Of a stretch of 64,000 nucleotides of DNA, positions 52,597 to 61,634 are shown in pieces. How positions within the stretch are numbered: position 1 is the stretch's first letter; each line of letters begins with the position of its first letter. The notes beneath the pieces were generated by a model, which saw only the letters and a program-made list of their open reading frames with translations, was not told the origin of the DNA and ran no database searches. Source of the DNA: Cryptosporidium bovis (lineage: Eukaryota; Apicomplexa; Conoidasida; Eucoccidiorida; Cryptosporidiidae); contig VHIT02000018.1 in assembly GCA_009768925.2 (NCBI GenBank), positions 485,912 to 549,911 on the forward strand, given 5' to 3'. Made by a program: the position numbers and the translations under genes.

Positions 52597-53703
52597 ATGG
52601 GTATATTGGAGAGAATAGCAGACATAGAGGCCGAAATGGCCAGGACACAAAAAAACAAAAAAACAGAATATCATTTAGGAAGGCTAAAGGCACAACTAGC
52701 AAAGTTAAAATCAGAACTGATAGAGGCTGGTAGCAGTGGGAAAAATAAAGGAGAAGGGTTCGATGTTGCCAAACAAGGAGATGCAAGAGTTATATTAATA
52801 GGTTTTCCATCTGTAGGCAAATCAACATTAATGCACGAGTTAACAGGTACGGAAACAGCAGTAGCCGCATATGAATTTACAACATTAACTTGCGTACCTG
52901 GAATAATTAGGTATAATGACGCTAAAATACAACTATTAGATCTTCCTGGTATAATAGAAGGTGCTTCAAGCGGAAGAGGAAGAGGAAGACAAGTAATAGC
53001 AGTCGCTCACTCTGCTGATCTGGTTTTAATGGTTATAGACTCAACGAAAGATGACACTCAAAGAAGAAAATTAGAATATGAATTAGAGGCGATAGGAATA
53101 CGTTTAAATAAAAAGCCACCAATGATAACAGTAAAACAAAAAAAAGTAGGAGGCGTTACATTTAATTCAACAGTTCCTTTAACGCACTTAGACAATAAAA
53201 TGGTCGTAAGTATACTTAATGAATATAAGATATATAACGCTGACGTACTAGTCAAAGAAGATTGTACAATAGATGAGTTTATTGATTGCATTGAAGGCAA
53301 CAGACGTTATTTACCATGTATATATGTTCACAATAAAATTGACAGTTTGTCTTTAAGCGAAATAGATGAACTTGCCAGACAACCCAATAGTGTAGTTATA
53401 TCGTCACAAATGAGATGGAATTTAGATACATTAGTTGAACAAATATGGAATAAATTGGGTCTAGTTAGATTGTATACAAAAAAAAGAGGTGAATATCCAG
53501 ATTTTTCCGACCCACTCATACTAACCCCTCAGAGAGGACAAATCAATGTTGAAAATGCTGTTAAATTAATTCATAAGGACTTAATTAAAGATTTCAAACA
53601 TGCACTTGTGTGGGGAACCAGTGTTAAACACAATCCTCAATGTGTCGGTTTATCCCACAAACTACAAGATGAGGATGTAATTCAACTAGTTAAAACAAGA
53701 TAG
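52597..53703 (+). CDS. DRG2: DRG2 GTP-binding protein
   Basis: This is a 368-aa single-exon GTPase of the Obg/DRG family, a cytosolic translation-associated factor. It starts MGILERIADIEAEMARTQKNK, whose MGIL opening fits DRG2. GTPase motifs: G1 GFPSVGKST (69-77), G3 DLPG (115-118) and G4 NKID (246-249). TGTETAVAAYEFTTLTC and GRGRGRQVIAVAH flank G3. DRG2-type residues distinguish it from DRG1: VRVILIGF, GGVTFNSTV, ARQPNSVVIS and LYTKKRGEYPDF. The TGS domain closes the protein (ALVWGTSVKHNPQ, DEDVIQLVK). No truncation or unusual feature is seen. It converges on SPC25 with 84 bp between stops. Confidence 0.97.
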   Translation: MGILERIADIEAEMARTQKNKKTEYHLGRLKAQLAKLKSELIEAGSSGKNKGEGFDVAKQGDARVILIGFPSVGKSTLMHELTGTETAVAAYEFTTLTCVPGIIRYNDAKIQLLDLPGIIEGASSGRGRGRQVIAVAHSADLVLMVIDSTKDDTQRRKLEYELEAIGIRLNKKPPMITVKQKKVGGVTFNSTVPLTHLDNKMVVSILNEYKIYNADVLVKEDCTIDEFIDCIEGNRRYLPCIYVHNKIDSLSLSEIDELARQPNSVVISSQMRWNLDTLVEQIWNKLGLVRLYTKKRGEYPDFSDPLILTPQRGQINVENAVKLIHKDLIKDFKHALVWGTSVKHNPQCVGLSHKLQDEDVIQLVKTR

Positions 53704-53787
53704 AAACAATGTAAATTTAAGAGGAGAAAAAAACATACTATTCGATACATTATTTATAATCAATATATAATTTATATTTTAATGCGC

Positions 53788-54480
53788 CTAAATATTTGTT
53801 ATATTAGCTTTAAATGCCTTTCTCATCTTGCACATAAATTGTCTAAACGATATACTTCTTGAATTTAGTTTTTCGATGTTTGTCGCAAACTCCCTTACAT
53901 TTGGATTGCAATCAACTCCATTATATAATTGTAGTTTTTCGTCATAATACAGATCAAAGTAAAATTCTCTGTCTGGATTATTATCATCAATGTAGATAAA
54001 AGTAAAACGATTGTTTCCATTAACTTTATTTATATATAAACCAAGATTATCGCCATATATTCTGCAACTTTTTTCTCTTTCCAATGACTGTTGCTTAGCT
54101 ATTTTTAAATCATTTTCATAAGATACTCTTTCAATTTCTAATTTTTGTTTATCTTCTTTTAATTGATTTTCCAAATACCTTACTTTTTCAGACATGATTT
54201 TTGAATTATTTAGTACGCATTTTCTATATTCATCTTTTTCATTCGCTACAACCTTTTTTATTTCTGTTAACTCATTCGAGTCCCTTATTCTTTTCTCAAA
54301 TCCATCTATCCTCACAGTTGAGTCTTTAATGAAACTAATATCCAATGAAACCCTTTCATTAATGGAATCTATACCAGTTTCAACCATATTAGAGATATTA
54401 CCACACCACTCCTGAATTTTATTTTTTAAATCCTGAATTTCCTCTCCCAAATCATTTGATATTATCGAATGAGATTCCAT
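53788..54480 (-). CDS. SPC25: kinetochore protein Spc25
   Basis: This is a 230-aa single-exon protein. Residues ~1-140 are a coiled coil (RYLENQLKEDKQKLEIE and neighbours). Residues ~145-230 fit the Spc25 RWD-like globular domain: YGDNLGLYINKVNG, FTFIYIDDNNPDREFYFDLY, YNGVDCNPNV and FRQFMCKMRKAF match the family order (LGLEI, F.F..ID...P...F.F.L, DC.P, F....R..F). Spc25 pairs with Spc24 in the Ndc80 complex and links it to the inner kinetochore. The protein is short and divergent in the coil, as usual for this family, so the call rests on the C-terminal domain. Confidence 0.85.
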   Translation of the reverse strand: MESHSIISNDLGEEIQDLKNKIQEWCGNISNMVETGIDSINERVSLDISFIKDSTVRIDGFEKRIRDSNELTEIKKVVANEKDEYRKCVLNNSKIMSEKVRYLENQLKEDKQKLEIERVSYENDLKIAKQQSLEREKSCRIYGDNLGLYINKVNGNNRFTFIYIDDNNPDREFYFDLYYDEKLQLYNGVDCNPNVREFATNIEKLNSRSISFRQFMCKMRKAFKANITNI

Positions 54481-54911
54481 ACTAGTTTCAAGTAATAAAT
54501 AACCTTGATTTATACTCTTAATCCCTCAATTGGCCCTTAATTACACTTATTTCCTTAAAAAGCATATAAGCTCTCCAAGTTGGTATATTTCGCATATAAA
54601 ATTGCCTTTAGAAAAATAAAATATGTTTGTACCTACCTTCGATCCAAGTATATACCATTAAGGTGCGGAAGTAAAAGCGTAGCTATTTTGATGATAACAA
54701 TGATCTCGAGTGAACTGAGCCAGAACCAACAAGAAAATCAAGACACTACTATCTAAAAAATAATAAGGTTTAATTCAATTAAACTTAAACCAAGAAAAAA
54801 GAAGAATATGTTCTTTATTCATATAACAATGAATTAACATTTATGAATTAAAATGTGGGGTTTATACATTTACCGCCAAAAAGATTTCATGAGTATTTAT
54901 TAAATAAAAAA
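54481..54911. other. A/T-rich spacer
   Basis: This is a 431-bp spacer between SPC25 and ASNSD1-like, both on the minus strand. No ORF, tRNA or GC-rich element stands out in it. Confidence 0.4.
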
Positions 54912-57131
54912 TCAATAATTGACAGGAATATAAATGGAATCAGCAGACGCCTTTCTATTGCTATCAAAGTGCTTCAGATTGGTCTGCCTGGAAGATCTTG
55001 TTCCAAATTGGACCGCTCTTTTTTTGAACAAAGGTGAATACTTCATTCCGAGAGTTCTGGCAATATATCTTAAAATGGGTTTGGTAAATTCAAATTCGGA
55101 TCCAGAAATATTGTTAAAATTAAGTTGTCCGATTGTACTAATCACTGAATATTGCAAAAAAGGAGCAAAAAGAGTTCTTCCGTTATACAAAGCGATTCTG
55201 TAGTCCCTTCCGAGATTTCTAATCCATAATCTAGAAATATCGAATAGCATCTCTTTTTTAATCCCAAGCAATCCATTATGCTTTCTTGCTGTTTTGTGTC
55301 TTCCGTATCCACCAAGAAACTCATCTGCTCCACTTCCAATTAAAATATACCTTGATCTAGCAATATACATTTGTTTTCCATTTTGAAATGTAAAAATTGG
55401 TACGTTATTATTTTGATCGTACTCACCTTCAAATAAGATTTTTGCATAATCTGGCTCTTTAAGATAATAGTGATTAGGGTCAATGCATCTCTGAGTTGAT
55501 GGTATAGAACTTAAATCGGAGTTTTTCATTTTGTGTATTCTACATGCAGTAAATACCGGATAAATAGTCTCTGTTATAATAAATTGCTGTATTTTGCGAC
55601 AACATGATTTACAACATCTATTTTGGCATTTAGAGTGCTCTTTGAAAGAGCAGTATGGACATTTTTTTATTAATTTATTATCGTCATTTTTATTACTATT
55701 TATCTCATTTTTTTTATGATTATCTTCTTTTTTCATATTTCTATCCTCAGCCAAACTATCTTCGCTGTATCCAATAATGTCAACATCATCCATTTTTTCC
55801 TCAAAAATTCCGTCCCATATTTCGCTATCCTTTTTTTCTGTTGAAATAATACTCTTCCACCATTCTTCATTAAATGAGTCATAGTTCAGTAAAAATCCAT
55901 GACCTTTAAGGCAAAAATATAATGCGCCTCCAATGTTGAAATCGAGATGGGTATTACAAGGATAAATACAATTTAAAATATGTTTTTCTTGCTTAGTTAG
56001 TTCTATACCGTCATTATCTACACATATAAATCTTATAGATACATTGCTATTAGATTTTATTCTATCCCTAAATATATTCATTATATCATAGTAACTGCTT
56101 AATCCAGTAATCCTGTCAGGAGCTTCTTTTGGAACAAAAGTTGTATTAAGTAATTCTACAATGAAGTAAACCTTTATTTCTGAATTATAACTATGACATA
56201 CAAAATTAATTATTTCTTTCTCTATTTCTATTTTATTGTCAAATAACCACTCTAATAGCATGTAAAATAATAATGATGAGTCCAGCCCTCCAGAAAACAT
56301 TAACCCGATATATGAAAAAACCATTTTGTTATCACAGCTTTTAATGAAAGTAAATTTCTTTCCTATTGTTGATAAGAATACACTTCTTAATGAACTTAAT
56401 AATTTATTTGAATCTTCTTTAATCGGAGTTGAATGTGAATCATTATAATTCCAGAAATTATCTGTCAAATAAGGTCTAAGTTTATTCCATTTATAATGTG
56501 AGAACTTGCTATTGTTTGCGTCAAACATAAATAAACCAGAAATAGGTATTTCTATGCTTTGTGGTTTTTTATTAAATGGAACTAAGTCACTTTTTAGGTT
56601 TGAAATTAAGAATTCTCTACCTTTTTTCCCTATACTCAGTAATAAACTTGAATCACCTTGTTGATCCCTTCCAAATATTATGTATTTGCTATTTTTAATG
56701 TTAATATAAATTATTATACTAAAACCCATTTTATATTCCTCACTCATATTTGATAGTTCTGACATTAATTTGTCAATAAATAACTCAATGCTGTCATGAT
56801 TATATACCATTCTTCTTTTAAACTCAATTCTGTACTCCTCGATCTCAACTAAACCAATGCCAAACATTATTATTCCTACATCATTTTTTTGTTTTTCTAA
56901 AAAAAAAGGACCTGAATAACTGGTATCTTCTTCCTTTTTTTTAACAAGATAGTAAACTTCTTCATCTATTTTCGAATATGTATGGCTTTTTTGTGCCATT
57001 AAATTATTAAATTGAATTGCACAAGAATCAACATCTAACTCTGAATTAAATACTTTGCTTATGATATTTTCATCAATTATAGTACCCAAACCCACATCTT
57101 CTTCTCTCGTAGTATATAAAAACTCTATCAT
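54912..57131 (-). CDS. ASNSD1: asparagine synthetase domain-containing protein 1 (ASNSD1-like)
   Basis: This is a 739-aa single-exon protein. The ATP-pyrophosphatase loop SGGLDSS is at residues 280-286. Further blocks match ASNSD1 specifically: PDRITG, then a late block with LIGSGADEFLGGYGRHKTAR, LWIRNLGRDYRI, GRTLFAPFL and KKRAVQFGTRSS. These set it apart from ordinary asparagine synthetase B. An insertion near 487-533 is Cys/His-rich (CPYCSFKEHSKCQNRCCKSCC, then C and H) and could bind zinc. The N-terminal part resembles an amidotransferase fold, but there is no MCGI-type start with the catalytic Cys2: the ORF opens MIEFLYTTREED. An in-frame TAA lies four codons before this ATG, so the start is set unless an upstream exon exists. 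Substrate is unknown for the family. Confidence 0.85.
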   Translation of the reverse strand: MIEFLYTTREEDVGLGTIIDENIISKVFNSELDVDSCAIQFNNLMAQKSHTYSKIDEEVYYLVKKKEEDTSYSGPFFLEKQKNDVGIIMFGIGLVEIEEYRIEFKRRMVYNHDSIELFIDKLMSELSNMSEEYKMGFSIIIYINIKNSKYIIFGRDQQGDSSLLLSIGKKGREFLISNLKSDLVPFNKKPQSIEIPISGLFMFDANNSKFSHYKWNKLRPYLTDNFWNYNDSHSTPIKEDSNKLLSSLRSVFLSTIGKKFTFIKSCDNKMVFSYIGLMFSGGLDSSLLFYMLLEWLFDNKIEIEKEIINFVCHSYNSEIKVYFIVELLNTTFVPKEAPDRITGLSSYYDIMNIFRDRIKSNSNVSIRFICVDNDGIELTKQEKHILNCIYPCNTHLDFNIGGALYFCLKGHGFLLNYDSFNEEWWKSIISTEKKDSEIWDGIFEEKMDDVDIIGYSEDSLAEDRNMKKEDNHKKNEINSNKNDDNKLIKKCPYCSFKEHSKCQNRCCKSCCRKIQQFIITETIYPVFTACRIHKMKNSDLSSIPSTQRCIDPNHYYLKEPDYAKILFEGEYDQNNNVPIFTFQNGKQMYIARSRYILIGSGADEFLGGYGRHKTARKHNGLLGIKKEMLFDISRLWIRNLGRDYRIALYNGRTLFAPFLQYSVISTIGQLNFNNISGSEFEFTKPILRYIARTLGMKYSPLFKKRAVQFGTRSSRQTNLKHFDSNRKASADSIYIPVNY

Positions 57132-57232
57132 TGTAACATTTTATATTCAACACAAATGGAATGCAGTCTTCATAACCATATTTTGCCACAATTAGCTCCT
57201 TAATTTTTGTATTATTCCAATGCAACATGACA

Positions 57233-57240
57233 TTGGCGGG
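57233..57240. promoter_or_regulatory. TTGGCGGG, E2F-like site
   Basis: A GC-rich octamer about 100 bp upstream of the ASNSD1-like start codon in otherwise A/T-rich DNA. Resembles the core of an E2F site. Binding is inferred. Confidence 0.35.
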
Positions 57241-57406
57241 TAACTGATTGTCGTAATTCAAGATGCAAAGTCATACCAGCAGAGAAATAATAATTGAAAT
57301 ATAAAAAATAATAAATAAATTTAATTAGATTAGCTATGAATCAAAGTTTTCCTACAATAATGATTTATACAAATCACATTTTGTCTTTTGTATATTTTTG
57401 TCGTAT

Positions 57407-58594
57407 TTAATATTGATTCAATAAGGAAAATACTCGCCAACCAGGTAAATCCCATAATTTAAGCTTTGGACAGTATTTAAGCAATTTTTTATATAACGAA
57501 TATGATATTTCTAAATCAGGGCATGAAAGTGCCACTAATGAATCAGAATGCATATCTAATATATATTTCATTAATTTATCACCTTTCTCCTCAAAATCCA
57601 ACATTGAATTAATACCATCATTATTAATGCCTATTTGAAGGTTGGAACTGTTGTAATATTCATTTAGCCTCATTACTTTATTACGATTGTTTATATATTC
57701 AACATTGTTTCTTTTTATACATTTATAAATTTCATCTTTGCTATTTTTAATATTATTACTTTCAATTATCATTTTTGAAATAGTATTATCTATATTCCAT
57801 TCTCCAGAATTAGAATTTGGGCATGGTATTATATTAAATTGTAATATTCTTAATTGGTTTGGTGGTATCACTTGCAAAAAATTGTAAATTGCACACCAAC
57901 AACTTGTTATTTCATCTTTATCGCTATTTTCAACTTTTTCGTGGAAAAGTCTTGTTATTATAATATCATTTAATGAAGGAAAACAGTTACTTAAAATATT
58001 TAATTCTTTTGTGCTTATTGGGTAATCTATCACTAACCTTTTTACACCGTAAAATGGATATAAATTTGTAGACGACATTTTTTTAATCAATGTAACACCC
58101 TCACTGATTGTTTCATTATTAGTTATGTCATGCTTTTCTAACAATTTCATTATTTCTTCATTTATACCAAGTCTAAACAATGAATTTATTGGTGGATATT
58201 TATATTTTATATTATTTTTATCTAATGACATTATTAAACACTTGTTATATATTTCTATGTTTATCAAATTGTCCCACTTCACGAAACCAAATGTATCTCT
58301 ATCTTTTATTAACTTACTCAAGAATCCAGTTATGTTATTCCTTGGATTCGACAACCTTATACTCTCTACAACGCTACAGCGCAATTTAATTTCTTCAATT
58401 AAATTTAAACTATTCTCACCATTACTGTCGCCAACTATTTCGGTTAAATCAATATTCTTCCAACAATAATAAGAGTTATCTATTGAATTCATCCAAGTCT
58501 TATTCACATTTCTTGCGTTATTTATAATTTCACTATACGGTAAAAATGATGACAATAACCCTATAATATCTTCATTAAATGAATTTAATATCAT
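57407..58594 (-). CDS. F-box-like protein with leucine-rich C-terminus
   Basis: This is a 395-aa single-exon protein from the first ATG at 58594; the frame is open upstream but offers only a TTG, so the ATG is preferred. The N-terminal ~45 residues (FNEDIIGLLSSFLPYSEI, NNARNVNKTWMNS, YCWKNIDLTEI) look like an F-box: a short helical bundle with a conserved Leu-rich start, an N-V-N-K-T-W turn and a W-x-x-I/V end. The remainder has irregular Leu/Ile-rich repeats (LVIDYPISTKELNILSNCFP, LRILQFNIIPCP, CPKLKLWDLPGW) in the manner of leucine-rich repeats. F-box/LRR proteins recruit substrates to SCF ubiquitin ligases. The domain is divergent, so the call is moderate. Confidence 0.6.
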   Translation of the reverse strand: MILNSFNEDIIGLLSSFLPYSEIINNARNVNKTWMNSIDNSYYCWKNIDLTEIVGDSNGENSLNLIEEIKLRCSVVESIRLSNPRNNITGFLSKLIKDRDTFGFVKWDNLINIEIYNKCLIMSLDKNNIKYKYPPINSLFRLGINEEIMKLLEKHDITNNETISEGVTLIKKMSSTNLYPFYGVKRLVIDYPISTKELNILSNCFPSLNDIIITRLFHEKVENSDKDEITSCWCAIYNFLQVIPPNQLRILQFNIIPCPNSNSGEWNIDNTISKMIIESNNIKNSKDEIYKCIKRNNVEYINNRNKVMRLNEYYNSSNLQIGINNDGINSMLDFEEKGDKLMKYILDMHSDSLVALSCPDLEISYSLYKKLLKYCPKLKLWDLPGWRVFSLLNQY

Positions 58595-59655
58595 TTTTGA
58601 TAATAAAACCCAAATACCTACAAATCTACTCAAATTAACAACCTATTTCTTAACTTGATTCTATTTTAAACTCCTTATAGTCTATTTCATTTCCACACTA
58701 TAGTTGGAGTAGAAAATCCTTTTTTGACATCTAATTTCTGCTTTGAGAAAGAAAGATGAAAAAAAAGATCAAATAATTTAGGTAATATATTTTACCCATT
58801 ATTTTATTTTCTTTTTGTTATGCCTCACTTTTCCACTTTCAAATAAATCTATTAAAACCATTGGTTCCTCCCTTTTTTGACCACTTTAATGCAATATTCT
58901 TGTCATTTATGCATTTCGCGTTCCCGCCTAATTATGGCGATTGACCCCACACATATATTCTAGTTTTAAAAGGAACTATTAAATTATTGTTATATTAACG
59001 CTTAAATTTCATTTTTTTATCTATTATTTCAAATAACTAAACGATTGTAAATGCAAATATAATTACAATACTGAATGAGAGCATATTTGTGAATAAAATA
59101 TCATCATATAATTGCATAATTGACCTTTTTACGTATATTGGTTTAATGATTTGATAAAACCTCAAAACTAGAAACTTAGATTTAAAATAGTAAGAGTTAA
59201 TTTTTTTTTTAATATTAAAACTGAACAAAATAAATTAACATATATATCATACATATTTTCTATCTTCATTTGTTTTAATGAAATTATTTTAATTTTCTGC
59301 TCTATTGCATGTGGTCGTTTACATGTAGTTATATTATGACAATACCGGTACAAAAATTTTTAAGTGGATAGTATAGTCAAAAAAAGGCAGATATATTGAT
59401 ATATATATGCATATAATTTAAAAATATATGAAGGTAGATAAATAGAAAAGATTCTGCAGAAATATTCAAGTATTTGAATATGTATAGACAGAAATAATTT
59501 TTGATACTTATAACTAAATTGATTTGTTCTAAGGAAACAGGTCAATGAGATAAAATGATATGAATTAATAAAATAAAATATATTTCCATATAAATATCTA
59601 TTCATATATGTATATATGTCTATATAAACAAATATATGTTATGAATAACTAGAGA
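58595..59655. promoter_or_regulatory. bidirectional promoter spacer with tandem E2F-like sites
   Basis: This spacer of 1.06 kb lies between the divergent F-box-like gene (minus) and the transporter (plus). TTTCGCG (58914-58920) is directly followed by TTCCCGCC (58921-58928), two E2F-like cores side by side in A/T-rich DNA. Several minus-strand frames between 59037 and 59605 are hydrophobic and overlapping, without domain, and look like chance. Confidence 0.5.
58914..58928. promoter_or_regulatory. paired E2F-like sites
   Basis: TTTCGCG and TTCCCGCC sit back to back, about 320 bp upstream of the F-box-like ATG and 730 bp upstream of the transporter ATG. Both match the E2F consensus TTTSSCGC loosely. 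Use is inferred. Confidence 0.45.
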
Positions 59656-61629
59656 ATGCATAATAATAACGGTTCACAAAATGTGAGTATATTGCTGCTT
59701 TTATTACTATTAGTATTTGGTTCTACAATATCATTGATATCAAATACAAGCAAAATATATAGTATAATAATTGAGGATTTAAAAAAGAAAGTATTTAAAC
59801 AAGAAACAATATTATCATATATATATAGCATAAGTATTATAGGTTTTTGTATAATTCCATCAGGAGTTATATTTTCAAAACCAAATGCTTCAAGAAATGT
59901 GTTATTGTATGGAATAACAATAACATTGTCTGGTTATATTTTTTTATTCATAACACAAAAAGTATGTATATATTATATGAATAAATATTTAATAAGTGAT
60001 TTATCAAATTCAATTCTGTTTATATTTACATATGGTGTAAGTTTTGCATTGATATTACAGGGAGGTGTTACGTTAAATTTGGGTTCACTATGGATTAATT
60101 TGCTATATTGGCCAATAAAATACGGAGGATTAATAACATCGATACAATTTACAATATATAGTGTTGGTGGCCTTACATTATCAGAAATATATAGACTTTT
60201 TTTCTTAGACTCTGGTTCAATATTAAACTTCTTTTTTACTTGTTTTTGTATTTCAATAATGATCGGATTCTTTTCAATATATATGATTATTATAATTGAA
60301 AAAAGAATAATTAATTCAATAAGTAATGGTAATAATAGCAATAAGAATACCACAAGTAATGTTGATGAAGATAATAACATTGCAAACTTAAGTGACGATT
60401 TAATTAATAATGAATATAATAGTGATGATGTCAAAGAAAAAATAAATAATAAAGTAATTAAATATGATAGAAAAGGAATAATTAATTTTATTACAAAAAA
60501 TGATTTTAATAGTGAAAATAATAATAAAAATAATATCAATGAAAATGAATATGGGAATACATTGGTAATTGATACCATTCATCAAAATAGTAACAATAAT
60601 GTTGAAAATATTAGAGGTGGTATTACAGTAATTAACAATTTTTTAGATGAGGAATACGAATTAAGTACAAATATTAAAAGTAAGCGTAGAATAAATAATA
60701 TAAAAGAATTTAGGAATTCAATATGTAATTTCATAACTTTGATCTCAAATATTGAAATAATATCACTTATATTTGTCTATTTATTTACAATAAGTACAGG
60801 ACAGTTTTTTGGTACATTTATTCAAAGATTTTCACTTTATTACATACCAAATATAACCAAGGAAAAATCAATAAGAATGATACAAATACTAACAATAATT
60901 GAATTGTTTGTAAGAGTTTTATCTGGTTATATTAGTGATTTGTTGGATAATGGTAAAATATTATATAAAAGTACTCAAACAATTATATTAACATTAACAA
61001 TGTCATTATCATTACTATTAATAAACTATTTAAAATCTAATTGGATATTGGTAATATTTGGTGTTGGTTTTTCATATGCAGCGATGTATTCTATTGCACC
61101 ATCCTATATTCGTTCACTATATAAACAGAATGAGTTTGCACTGGTAAACTCATTTTGTTACTCAATGGTTATTCCTGGAAATCTAATATTATCAATAGTA
61201 TTGGCAAATACTCCACAAAAATATACAACCTCACTACAAATCATAGGTTATCTTTCGTTAATACCATTAACACTGATGACAATATATAAAATAAAAACAA
61301 TATATAGAAAATTAATATTAAATAATATTAAAAAATCTGGAATTAAAAATAACATAGAGAATGATAATCGTAATTGCATTGATGCTATTGATACTAGTGA
61401 GATGGAATGTGATATTGAAAATATGGCCGACAATACTATAGAAGACAGCAATATAAGTGATGAAAACATCAAAAAAGTTATAAGTGGGACAAATAAAATA
61501 GGGGAAAACAAGTTTATATTAAATAGTGATAAGGAATTAAAAATTTCAACAATATCAAGTTCGTCAACAATGTCATCATCATCAATAGGAACAAGTAATA
61601 ATGTATCAATGTCAAATATAAAAACTTGA
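59656..61629 (+). CDS. major facilitator superfamily transporter
   Basis: This is a 657-aa single-exon polytopic protein. About six hydrophobic segments lie before residue 220 and six after residue 360, the twelve-span layout of the MFS. The two halves are split by a long polar Asn/Asp/Glu-rich loop (~218-360), and the protein ends in a polar tail with Ser/Thr runs. The second half has family-like blocks: TISTGQFFGTFIQRF, ELFVRVLSGYISDLLD (compare R-x-x-x-G-x-x-x-D), FGVGFSYAAMYSIAP and VNSFCYSMVIPGNLILSIV. The arrangement fits the nodulin-like/monocarboxylate-like branch of MFS, but the substrate cannot be named. The first hydrophobic segment could be a signal anchor. It converges on the UNC-45 gene with only 5 bp between stop codons. 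Confidence 0.85.
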   Translation: MHNNNGSQNVSILLLLLLLVFGSTISLISNTSKIYSIIIEDLKKKVFKQETILSYIYSISIIGFCIIPSGVIFSKPNASRNVLLYGITITLSGYIFLFITQKVCIYYMNKYLISDLSNSILFIFTYGVSFALILQGGVTLNLGSLWINLLYWPIKYGGLITSIQFTIYSVGGLTLSEIYRLFFLDSGSILNFFFTCFCISIMIGFFSIYMIIIIEKRIINSISNGNNSNKNTTSNVDEDNNIANLSDDLINNEYNSDDVKEKINNKVIKYDRKGIINFITKNDFNSENNNKNNINENEYGNTLVIDTIHQNSNNNVENIRGGITVINNFLDEEYELSTNIKSKRRINNIKEFRNSICNFITLISNIEIISLIFVYLFTISTGQFFGTFIQRFSLYYIPNITKEKSIRMIQILTIIELFVRVLSGYISDLLDNGKILYKSTQTIILTLTMSLSLLLINYLKSNWILVIFGVGFSYAAMYSIAPSYIRSLYKQNEFALVNSFCYSMVIPGNLILSIVLANTPQKYTTSLQIIGYLSLIPLTLMTIYKIKTIYRKLILNNIKKSGIKNNIENDNRNCIDAIDTSEMECDIENMADNTIEDSNISDENIKKVISGTNKIGENKFILNSDKELKISTISSSSTMSSSSIGTSNNVSMSNIKT

Positions 61630-61634
61630 AAACA

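Noticed and set aside
54640-54700. Possible tRNA-like B-box near the start of the SPC25 upstream region
   Set aside because: The word ttcgatcc lacks a matching A-box and acceptor stem; no cloverleaf can be drawn.
58595-58633. Extension of the F-box-like protein by 13 residues
   Set aside because: The frame is open, but the upstream start would be TTG; the ATG at 58594 leads straight into the F-box-like segment.
59037-59605. Three overlapping minus-strand frames of 61-81 codons
   Set aside because: Overlapping frames with no domain or consistent start in a promoter spacer; chance.
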